Source: Serpentinimonas sp. (GTDB taxonomy: Bacteria; Pseudomonadota; Gammaproteobacteria; Burkholderiales; Burkholderiaceae_C). From it: a stretch of 12,170 nucleotides of DNA. Positions 1 through 7,618 of the stretch are shown here, in pieces (the first letter of the stretch is position 1; the number at the start of each line of letters is the position of its first letter). The position numbers were made by a program, and so were the translations under genes. Where the stretch lies: contig JALOSG010000065.1 of NCBI GenBank assembly GCA_025458665.1, forward strand, positions 1 through 12,170, read 5' to 3'. The notes beneath the pieces are model-generated. The model was not told the origin of the DNA, made no database searches, and saw only the letters and a list, made by a program, of their open reading frames with translations.

Positions 1-4
1 GCGC

Positions 5-1204
5 TCAGGCCCGGCGCGCCAGCACCTCGAAGGCCGGCAGCGTCTTGCCTTCCAGCACCTCGAGGAAGGCACCACCGCCGGTAGAGATGTAGCCCACCTG
101 CGGCTCGATGCCGTACTTGGCAATGGCGGCCAGCGTATCGCCACCGCCGGCAATGCTGAAGCCGGCGCTCTCGGCAATGGCGTGGGCCACGGTCTTGGTG
201 CCTTGCTCGAAGGCATCGAACTCGAACACCCCCATGGGGCCGTTCCACACGATGGTGCCTGCGCGGCGCAACTGCTCGGCCAGGCGCTGTGCGGTCTCGG
301 GGCCAATGTCCAGGATCAGGTCGTCCTCGGCCACATCGGCCGCGGCTTTCACCGTGGCGGGTGCGGTGGCGCTGAAGGTCTTCGCGGTGACCACGTCGGT
401 GGGAATGGGCACCTGCGCGCCGCGCGCGGCCATGGCATCGATCACGGCCTTGGCCTCGCCCACCAGATCGGGCTCGGCCAGGCTCTTGCCGATGGGCAGC
501 CCGGCGGCCAGCATGAAGGTGTTGGCAATGCCGCCGCCCACAATCAGCTGGTCCACGTTCCTGGCCAGGCTTTGCAGAATGGACAGCTTGGTGCTCACCT
601 TGGAGCCCGCCACAATGGCCACCAGAGGGCGCTGCGGGTTGGCCAGCGCCTTGGAGATGGCGTCCATCTCTGCCGCCAGCAGCGGGCCTGCGCAGGCTAC
701 CGGCGCCGTTTCGGCTATGCCGTAGGTGGTGCCTTCGGCCCGGTGCGCGGTGCCGAAAGCGTCGTGCACGAACACATCGCACAGCGCGCCCAGCTGGCGG
801 GCCAGTTCCGGGCTGTTCTTCTTCTCGCCCTTGTTCAGGCGGCAGTTCTCCAGCAACACCACCTCGCCGGGCGCTACCGCAAAGCCGCCCTGCACCCAGT
901 TGGCCACCAGGCGCACCGGGCGGCCCAGCAGTTCGCTCAGGCGTGCGGCCACCGGCGCCAGCGAATCTTCGGGCTTGAATTCACCCTCGGTGGGGCGGCC
1001 CAGGTGGGAGGTGACCATCACCGCCGCCCCTGCGTCCAGCGCCATCTGAATGGCTGGGAGCGAGGCGCGGATGCGGGTGTCCTCGGTGATCCGGGCAGCA
1101 CCGCCCGCAAAGTCCAGCGGCACGTTCAGGTCGGCGCGGATGAAGACGCGCTGGCCGCGCAACCGGCCAGAGGCCGCCAAATCGGAGAGTCGGAGGAATT
1201 TCAT
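5..1204 (-). CDS. pgk: Phosphoglycerate kinase
   Basis: Cytoplasmic glycolytic/gluconeogenic enzyme that moves a phosphate between 1,3-bisphosphoglycerate and ADP. The 399-residue product is a normal bacterial PGK length. Seen motifs: the substrate-binding RADLNVPLD (23-31), TSHLGRP (65-71), ENCRLNKGEKKN (119-130), VHDAFGTAHR (146-155), the nucleotide-side AGSKVSTKL (199-207), VGGGIANTF (222-230), WNGPMGVFE (320-328) and the GGGDTLAAI loop (353-361). The start is the ATG at 1204 because family homology begins at MKFLRLSDL; an in-frame GTG at 1249 would add 15 residues of unlikely sequence. No Shine-Dalgarno precedes this ATG, but a TACAAT box lies 7 nt upstream, so the mRNA may be leaderless. 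The gene is transcribed away from the DUF2061 gene, and its stop is almost at the window edge, so downstream partners are not visible. The call is firm; the leaderless reading is inference. Confidence 0.98.
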   Translation of the reverse strand: MKFLRLSDLAASGRLRGQRVFIRADLNVPLDFAGGAARITEDTRIRASLPAIQMALDAGAAVMVTSHLGRPTEGEFKPEDSLAPVAARLSELLGRPVRLVANWVQGGFAVAPGEVVLLENCRLNKGEKKNSPELARQLGALCDVFVHDAFGTAHRAEGTTYGIAETAPVACAGPLLAAEMDAISKALANPQRPLVAIVAGSKVSTKLSILQSLARNVDQLIVGGGIANTFMLAAGLPIGKSLAEPDLVGEAKAVIDAMAARGAQVPIPTDVVTAKTFSATAPATVKAAADVAEDDLILDIGPETAQRLAEQLRRAGTIVWNGPMGVFEFDAFEQGTKTVAHAIAESAGFSIAGGGDTLAAIAKYGIEPQVGYISTGGGAFLEVLEGKTLPAFEVLARRA

Positions 1205-1211
1205 GGCTGAG

Positions 1212-1217
1212 ATTGTA
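1212..1217 (-). promoter_or_regulatory. TACAAT -10 box of pgk, start codon at the expected +1
   Basis: On the minus strand TACAAT (5 of 6 matches to TATAAT) ends 7 nt before the A of the pgk ATG, where transcription would normally begin. No convincing -35 hexamer lies 16-18 bp upstream; that stretch is very GC-rich. The absence of any ribosome-binding site before the ATG fits a leaderless or near-leaderless transcript. Confidence 0.5.
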
Positions 1218-1266
1218 GGAAACCCGGCCAGGGCCGCGCGGCCGCGCACCGCCGGTTAGATAGTGT

Positions 1267-1298
1267 TTATCAATCGAATAGAGAAGACCGATTGCTAA
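1267..1298. promoter_or_regulatory. Inverted repeat, probable operator overlapping the DUF2061 -35 box
   Basis: The arms TTATCAATCG (1267-1276) and CGATTGCTAA (1289-1298) are complementary at 9 of 10 positions around a 12-bp spacer. A shorter repeat, GATA-N5-TATC (1259-1271), abuts the left arm. The right arm covers the candidate -35 hexamer of the downstream promoter. A site upstream of and touching -35 is typical of an activator such as a LysR-type regulator, but the regulator is unknown. It is also about 60-95 bp upstream of pgk, so it could serve both directions. Confidence 0.45.
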
Positions 1299-1320
1299 GA
1301 AGAATGATAACCACTAGCAT
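1292..1320 (+). promoter_or_regulatory. Candidate sigma-70 promoter of the DUF2061 gene
   Basis: TTGCTA (1292-1297) and TAGCAT (1315-1320) are separated by exactly 17 bp, each matching its consensus at 4 of 6 positions. The local sequence is AT-rich compared with its surroundings. It would give a leader of roughly 55 nt before the ATG at 1383. The weak hexamers and the overlapping inverted repeat suggest activated expression. Confidence 0.4.
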
Positions 1321-1382
1321 CCACCTAACCACCCCCCCCACGGTGCTGCGCCCTGACCGCAGCGTTTCCCAGGAGTACGAAC

Positions 1383-1640
1383 ATGGCCCACATCCGACGC
1401 ATAGCCCAACACCACCGCCATACCCTGCTCAAGACCGCCAGCTACTACCTGATGCACATGGTGGTGGCCGCCGGCGTGGCGTATGCCGTGACCGGCAGCT
1501 TCTGGACGGCTCTGACTTTGAGCTTGCTGGAGCCCACAGTGCAAGCCGTGGCGTTCTTCTTCCACGAAAAGGCCTGGGCCCGGCGCGATCACCGGGCGGT
1601 ACAGGCGCTGGCAGACTACGCCGCCGCCCGGGCAGGTTGA
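1383..1640 (+). CDS. DUF2061-family small inner-membrane protein
   Basis: Product of 85 residues with two hydrophobic stretches (about 22-40 and 44-61), a basic N-terminus rich in Arg and His, and a charged C-terminal tail, so probably a two-helix inner-membrane protein. Features matching the DUF2061 family are the TGSFWTAL turn (37-44), a Glu ending helix two's entry (LLEP, 48-51) and the HEKAW signature (61-65) after the second helix. The molecular function of the family is not established, to my knowledge. A good ribosome-binding site, AGGAG at 1371-1375, lies 7 nt before the ATG. The gene stands alone between divergent pgk and maeB, with its own candidate promoter and operator-like repeat, so it is probably monocistronic and regulated. 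Family assignment is from motif memory and fairly sure; no function is proposed. Confidence 0.8.
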   Translation: MAHIRRIAQHHRHTLLKTASYYLMHMVVAAGVAYAVTGSFWTALTLSLLEPTVQAVAFFFHEKAWARRDHRAVQALADYAAARAG

Positions 1641-1672
1641 GCCATCTTCACCGCCCAGGTGCCGGCCGCTAC

Positions 1673-1692
1673 CGCGTACAACCCCGTACGCG
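1673..1692 (+). other. Hairpin after the DUF2061 gene, possible terminator
   Basis: CGCGTAC (1673-1679) and GTACGCG (1686-1692) form a perfect 7-bp stem with a 6-nt loop, 33 nt after the stop codon. No T-run follows, so it is not a canonical intrinsic terminator. It may stop transcription weakly or protect the 3' end. Confidence 0.35.
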
Positions 1693-1741
1693 CGCGGGCC
1701 CGGCGCGGCGCTACATTGAGGGCGGGGCGGCGCACCCTTGG

Positions 1742-1775
1742 CCCACTGGGGTTTTCCCGGGTGGGGCCCTAAAAT
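1742..1775 (+). promoter_or_regulatory. Strong imperfect palindrome abutting a TAAAAT -10 box before maeB
   Basis: CCCAC (1742-1746) pairs with GTGGG (1761-1765) and GGG (1748-1750) with CCC (1756-1758) around a G-T4 loop. The TAAAAT box (1770-1775) follows 4 bp later, and transcription from it would start near 1782, leaving a leader of about 33 nt to the maeB ATG. No clear -35 is present; its place is occupied by the palindrome. The palindrome could be a regulator site replacing -35, or the terminator of the upstream gene. Confidence 0.4.
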
Positions 1776-1814
1776 GGGTGCCTGCCGGCTTTTCATGCCC
1801 TGGAGACAAATTCC

Positions 1815-4118
<2,304 letters not shown>

Positions 4119-4246
4119 ACTTACCTTTCGACACCTTCTGCCCAGCAGGGACACGGGCAAAATGGCTTGCATTTTTCACCCTGTTGGTGCACACTTACGG
4201 CCTTGAAGTTCAGGGTAAACCCGAATCGCACAAGGTCAGCTGATGT

Positions 4247-4280
4247 CAAGGTCTGCATCGTCACGGCGCTGCAGACCTTG
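4247..4280 (+). terminator. 11-bp perfect hairpin between maeB and the RNase gene
   Basis: CAAGGTCTGCA (4247-4257) and TGCAGACCTTG (4270-4280) pair perfectly around a 12-nt loop, followed by GGTTTTAA. The short T4 run makes this at best a moderate intrinsic terminator of maeB, about 130 nt after its stop. A second copy of CAAGGTC (4231-4237) could pair with the same GACCTTG arm, so it may instead be part of a leader that refolds in front of the RNase gene. Confidence 0.4.
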
Positions 4281-4298
4281 GGTTTTAAGTGCACCCAA
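4278..4298 (+). other. Alternative hairpin TTGGGT/ACCCAA in the RNase leader
   Basis: TTGGGT (4278-4283) and ACCCAA (4293-4298) pair with a 9-nt loop. Three bases of the left arm are shared with the larger 4247-4280 stem, so the two cannot fully form together. It ends 6 nt before GGAGGG (4305-4310). The rest of 4119-4357 shows no ORF with a convincing start and no clear promoter. Confidence 0.3.
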
Positions 4299-4357
4299 AA
4301 GCGTGGAGGGGGCCAGGTTTGAGCAGCAGGAAGCTGGCAACAGGAAGCAATTCGGGC

Positions 4358-4819
4358 ATGTTTCGCGCACGTTCCTGGCCCAAGGCACTGACTTTGCTGG
4401 CCGTTGCCGCAGCCTCGCTGGCCGCGGCGTTCTTCCAGCCAGGTCATGAGGCCGCGGAAAAAGCAGGAACGCGCCAGGGAGTCAACCCAGCGCTGTCGTC
4501 GGGGGCCACAGAGGCCCGCGCCATCGACCCGGCCACGATCGCCGTAGCAGAGCTACCGCCACAAGGCCAGGATGTATTGCGTCTCATCTACCAAGGTGGG
4601 CCATTTCGCTACGACAAGGACGGTACGGTGTTCTTCAACCGCGAGCGGTTGTTGCCCGGTCACCCGAGAGGGTATTACCGGGAATACACCGTTCCCACGC
4701 CGGGGCTGTCACACCGGGGCGCGCGCCGCATTGTGTGCGGCGGCGAACAGCCGCAGCTGCCAGCAGCCTGTTACTACACCGCTGACCATTACGCCAGCTT
4801 CAGGCGCATTCTGCAGTGA
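4358..4819 (+). CDS. Exported guanyl-type ribonuclease (RNase Sa/N1/T1 superfamily)
   Basis: Product of 153 residues: a basic N-terminus and hydrophobic segment (about 10-26) forming a signal peptide or anchor, a linker of some 30 residues, then a ribonuclease domain (about 57-153). The domain follows Streptomyces RNase Sa closely: AELPPQG (64-70), GGPFRYDKDGTVFFNRE (80-96), GYYREYTVPTPG (105-116), HRGARRIVCG (119-128) and YYTADHYASF (139-148). Glu109, Arg120, Arg124 and His144 align with the RNase Sa catalytic residues Glu54, Arg65, Arg69 and His85, so the enzyme should be active on single-stranded RNA after G; specificity is inferred. The cysteines joined in RNase Sa (7 and 96) are both missing. 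AGGAAG (4342-4347) is 10 nt before the ATG; a TTG at 4319 with GGAGGG 8 nt upstream is an alternative start adding 13 residues. The next gene encodes a barstar-like inhibitor. Confidence 0.92.
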   Translation: MFRARSWPKALTLLAVAAASLAAAFFQPGHEAAEKAGTRQGVNPALSSGATEARAIDPATIAVAELPPQGQDVLRLIYQGGPFRYDKDGTVFFNRERLLPGHPRGYYREYTVPTPGLSHRGARRIVCGGEQPQLPAACYYTADHYASFRRILQ

Positions 4820-4834
4820 GTGCAGAGGTGCCTG
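4801..4834 (+). other. Hairpin straddling the RNase stop codon
   Basis: CAGGC (4801-4805) and TCTGCA (4810-4815) pair with GCCTG (4830-4834) and TGCAGA (4821-4826), with a small internal loop and a 5-nt apical loop that holds the TGA. No T-run follows. It may attenuate or process the message between the RNase and inhibitor genes. The rest of the 81-bp gap has the palindrome CCGAATTCGG and a duplicated GTCAA around T5, of unknown meaning. Confidence 0.35.
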
Positions 4835-4900
4835 AAGCGGCCCGAATTCGGATCGACCGGTCAATTTTTGTCAACTTAGTTCTTGGAAAGTGAGACGGAG

Positions 4901-5440
4901 ATGGACACGCCACTTCGTACTGTTCGCAACAACATCGTTCAATCGATCCGCGCCTACACGGTGAAGGAACTGGAAGCCGCCGCTGTGCAGCTGGGCCACC
5001 ACTTTCTCTATGCCAACCTGGCCAGCGCCCAGAACAAGCAGGACGTGCTCGACCTGATTGGCCAGCAGTACACGCTGCCGTCCACCTATGGCAAGAATTT
5101 CGACGCGCTCTACGACAGCATGACCGATGTGGTCCACAAGTCGGGCCCCCAGACCGGTTTCATCGTGGTGCTGGAGCACATTCCCACGAGCCCCAAGTTC
5201 GACAAGGAAGCGCGCGAGCAGCTGCTGGACATCTTCCGCGATGTGGCCGACTTCTGGGCCGACCGCAAGGTGCCGTTCCGCTGCTTCTATTCGTTCTCGG
5301 TGGCGCGTGCACCCAAGGCGGCGGAACTGCAGGTGGCCACCGATGAGCCCATCCTGACCGACAAGCTGGTGGACGTGAGCCCGCAGGCGCTGCGCATGAG
5401 CAGTCCGTTCAACGCCGGTTACTGGCTGACGGCAGCCTGA
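4901..5440 (+). CDS. Barstar-family ribonuclease inhibitor, long form
   Basis: Product of 179 residues with no signal peptide, so cytoplasmic. Central and C-terminal parts align by eye with Bacillus barstar: LPSTYGKNFDALYDSMTDVV (59-78) matches the barnase-binding helix, so Asp68, Tyr71 and Asp72 stand for barstar Asp35, Trp38 and Asp39. LLDIFRDVADF (108-118) matches the helix holding Glu76, here Asp114. Expected role: bind and block the preceding RNase before export. It is about twice the length of barstar (89 residues): roughly 30 extra N-terminal residues and about 45 extra C-terminal residues after the last beta strand, of unknown function. The ATG at 4901 is chosen over an in-frame TTG at 4883; GGAG directly touches the ATG, leaving no proper spacing, so initiation may be weak or use GTGAG further upstream. 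Pairing with the RNase is inferred from adjacency and from known barstar/RNase Sa binding. Confidence 0.9.
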   Translation: MDTPLRTVRNNIVQSIRAYTVKELEAAAVQLGHHFLYANLASAQNKQDVLDLIGQQYTLPSTYGKNFDALYDSMTDVVHKSGPQTGFIVVLEHIPTSPKFDKEAREQLLDIFRDVADFWADRKVPFRCFYSFSVARAPKAAELQVATDEPILTDKLVDVSPQALRMSSPFNAGYWLTAA

Positions 5441-5451
5441 AGCCCCTCAGG

Positions 5452-5469
5452 CCTGGGCCCGGGCCCAGG
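5452..5469. terminator. 18-bp perfect palindrome between convergent barstar and rsmA genes
   Basis: CCTGGGCCC followed by its exact complement (GGGCCCAGG) occupies the middle of the 37-bp gap between two converging genes. It could fold in both transcripts as a bidirectional stop, but there is no T-run on either side and almost no natural loop. CAGGCCTG also occurs on both sides (5448-5455 and 5479-5486). Confidence 0.4.
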
Positions 5470-5477
5470 GCGAGGGT

Positions 5478-6260
5478 TCAGGCCTGCAGTTCCTGCGCCA
5501 GGGCCACGTACTCGGCCACGGGCACTTCCTCGGCGCGCCGCTGCAGGGGGAAATGGCCGCTGTAACGGCGTTCCTCCAGCCAGCGGCCCAGACTGTGCCG
5601 CAGCAGCTTGCGGCGCTGCGAAAACGCCACCTGCACCAGGGTCTCCAGCAGCGCGAAGTCCACGGGCGCGGGCTGCGCGTGGGGCACCATGCGCACCACG
5701 GCACTGTCCACGCGCGGCGGCGGATCGAAGCTCTCCGGTGGCACAAACAGCACATTCTCCATGGCGTAGCGCCACTGCAGCATGACGCTCAGGCGGCCAT
5801 AGTCGGCGCAGCATGGCGCAGCCACCATCCGGTCTATCACTTCCTTCTGCAACATGAAGTGCTGGTCGGCAATCACATCGGCGGCGGCCAGCAGGTGGAA
5901 CAGAATGGGCGTGGAGATGTTGTAGGGCAGGTTGCCCACCACGCGCAGCGGGGAGGTCGGCTGGCGCTCGGCCAGTGCCCGGAAATCGACCCTGAGCACG
6001 TCCGACTCGATCACGTCGAGCTGCGGGTGCGCGCGCAGGCGTGTGGCCAGATCGCGGTCGAGTTCGATGACGGTGAGCCGGCCGAGTCGCTCCACCAGTG
6101 GTTGCGTCAGCGCGGCCAGCCCGGGCCCGATCTCCACCATGTGCTGCCCGGGCGCAGGCGCAATCTCCCGAACAATCGCCTCGATGATGCCCTGGTCGGA
6201 CAGGAAGTGCTGCCCGAAGCGCTTGCGGGCGCGGTGCGGGGCGCGTGGGGACGCGCTCAC
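5478..6260 (-). CDS. rsmA: 16S rRNA adenine-1518/1519 N6-dimethyltransferase RsmA (KsgA)
   Basis: Dimethylates two adjacent adenines in helix 45 of 16S rRNA during late 30S assembly, using S-adenosylmethionine. The 260 residues are standard length. Motifs in order: RKRFGQHFLSD (12-22), SAM-binding VEIGPGLAALT (42-52), acidic IELDRD (65-70), the catalytic NLPYNIST (110-117), MLQKEVIDRM (136-145), YGRLSVMLQ (154-162) and FDPPPRVDSAV (178-188). The start chosen is GTG at 6260: its bases form GTGA with the surA stop, a 4-nt overlap typical of translational coupling, and homology begins just after. An upstream reading to 6524 would run through surA in another frame and is rejected. It is the last gene of the lptD-surA-rsmA operon and converges with the barstar gene. 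Confidence 0.96.
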   Translation of the reverse strand: MSASPRAPHRARKRFGQHFLSDQGIIEAIVREIAPAPGQHMVEIGPGLAALTQPLVERLGRLTVIELDRDLATRLRAHPQLDVIESDVLRVDFRALAERQPTSPLRVVGNLPYNISTPILFHLLAAADVIADQHFMLQKEVIDRMVAAPCCADYGRLSVMLQWRYAMENVLFVPPESFDPPPRVDSAVVRMVPHAQPAPVDFALLETLVQVAFSQRRKLLRHSLGRWLEERRYSGHFPLQRRAEEVPVAEYVALAQELQA

Positions 6261-7618
6261 TGCGGTGGCTCGCGGTATTCCACGTAGGCGCGGCCGCGCA
6301 CTTCCTCCGCCCATTGCAGGTAGTCGCGCTCGGCATTGCGCTGGCGCAGCACGTTGCGCGCCACATCGCGCTGCTCCCGGGCGCTCAGGGGCACTTCCCG
6401 GCGCTCCAGCACCTGGATGATGTGCACACCAAAGCGGGATACCAGCGGCTGGGAAATCCCCCCCGGCGGCAGCGCGTTCATGGCTTCCTCGAACTCGGGT
6501 ACGAACATGCCCGGGCGCGCCCATCCGAGGTCACCACCGGCGGCAGCAGAACCGTCTGCGCTGTGCTGGCGCGCCAGTGCCTCGAACGTGGCGCTGCCAG
6601 CCAGCACCTGCTGCCGGTACCCGGCCAGACGGGCCAGCGCGCTGCGTTCTTCCTCCGGGCCGGAGGGGCGAAGCAAGATGTGGCGCGCCCGCGTTTCTGG
6701 CACCGTGGCACCGGGCGCCTGCGGGTTGCGCCGTTCCAGCACCTTGAGCACATGGAAGCCGGCACCGCTGCGGATAGGGCCTACCACCGTGCCCACCTCG
6801 GCGTTGCCCGCCGCTTCCACGAACAGCGAGGGGTAGCGGCTCAGTGGCCGCAAGCCCATGGCGCCACCGGCCTCGCGCTCGGGGCTCTCTGAAAACTCGC
6901 GGGCCAGTGCCGCAAAGTCCTCGCCAGCGCGCGCGCGGCGGGCCACCTCGGCGATGCGTGTCTGCAAGGGGCGCAACGCGGCCGCGTCTGCCGATTCCGG
7001 TACGGCCACCAGAATCTGTGCCAGCTGCATCTGCACCTCGCCCGCGGGCGCCGCATCGCGCTGGCTGAGCAGAAAGTCATCGATCTCGCGCTCCGACACC
7101 TGCGCACGGGCCAGGAAGCGGCCTTCGCGCAGGCGTTGCAGCACCACATCGCGCCGGAGGTCTTCCTGAAAGCGCGCCGGCTCGATGCCCAGACCGCGCA
7201 GCCGCTCGCGGAAGCCATCTACGCTCAGGCCGTTCTGGCGCGCGATGTTGGCCTCGGCGGCGGCGACCGTGGTCTCGTCGCTGCGTATTCCCAGCGTCTC
7301 GGCCTCCTGCATCTGTGCCCGCTCGTTGATCAGTTGCTCCAGCACCTGGCGTGCCAGCTCCTCACGGGGGGGCAGACTCCCATTGGCCGGCGCCTGAACA
7401 CGGGCGACGCGTGCCTGCACATCGCTCAGGGTGATGGGCTCGGAGTTCACCACCGCCACAATCCGGTCGGCGGGCCGCGTGTTCACGCTCTGTGCGTGGG
7501 CTTGCGGCGGCGCGGCCACCGTGGCCAGCACAGCCGCGCCGAGGCCCAGCAGGGCAGCCGCCAGCATCTTGGCAGGGTGAGAGCGGGTGTGGGAAGACAG
7601 AACAGGCAATTTATTCAT
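6257..7618 (-). CDS. surA: Periplasmic peptidyl-prolyl isomerase/chaperone SurA
   Basis: Chaperone that escorts outer-membrane beta-barrel proteins across the periplasm. From the ATG at 7618 the product has 453 residues: a signal peptide with hydrophobic core (18-36) and probable cleavage after AHA (40-42), the N-terminal SurA domain starting DRIVAVVNSEPIT (51-63) to about 185, a first parvulin domain (about 194-297) and a second (about 308-407, beginning TRARHILLRPS and ending FGVHIIQVLERR), then the C-terminal helix that completes the chaperone module. The first parvulin has GGAMGLRPL where an active domain often shows GGDLGW, as the second does, so the second is more likely the active isomerase, as in E. 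coli. ATG at 7618 is preferred to a TTG at 7627; it overlaps the end of lptD by 8 nt, implying coupled translation. LptD is itself a known SurA client, which fits the operon. Confidence 0.96.
   Translation of the reverse strand: MNKLPVLSSHTRSHPAKMLAAALLGLGAAVLATVAAPPQAHAQSVNTRPADRIVAVVNSEPITLSDVQARVARVQAPANGSLPPREELARQVLEQLINERAQMQEAETLGIRSDETTVAAAEANIARQNGLSVDGFRERLRGLGIEPARFQEDLRRDVVLQRLREGRFLARAQVSEREIDDFLLSQRDAAPAGEVQMQLAQILVAVPESADAAALRPLQTRIAEVARRARAGEDFAALAREFSESPEREAGGAMGLRPLSRYPSLFVEAAGNAEVGTVVGPIRSGAGFHVLKVLERRNPQAPGATVPETRARHILLRPSGPEEERSALARLAGYRQQVLAGSATFEALARQHSADGSAAAGGDLGWARPGMFVPEFEEAMNALPPGGISQPLVSRFGVHIIQVLERREVPLSAREQRDVARNVLRQRNAERDYLQWAEEVRGRAYVEYREPPQ

Noticed and set aside
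1260..1298. OxyR-type site from two ATAG elements (1260 and 1278)
   Set aside because: The elements are 18 bp apart, not the spacing of the OxyR consensus, and the partner CTAT elements are missing; a LysR-type regulator remains only a general possibility.
1302..1320. Fur-like box (GATAA element) before the DUF2061 gene
   Set aside because: Only one hexamer resembles the GATAAT unit; the other two do not, so it falls short of a Fur site.
4158..4197. Promoter for the RNase gene (CAAAAT at 4158, or TTGCAT at 4167 with CACTTA)
   Set aside because: Neither has a matching partner hexamer at 16-18 bp, so I did not annotate a promoter.
4119..5440. RNase/barstar region as a recent mobile insertion
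   Set aside because: No integrase, transposase, flanking direct repeat or tRNA is seen, and codon use resembles the neighbours; only the leader is AT-richer.
6261..6524. Longer N-terminus for RsmA reaching 6524
   Set aside because: The extra 88 residues run over surA in another frame and are Ala/Arg/Gly-rich; RsmA homology starts just after the GTG at 6260.
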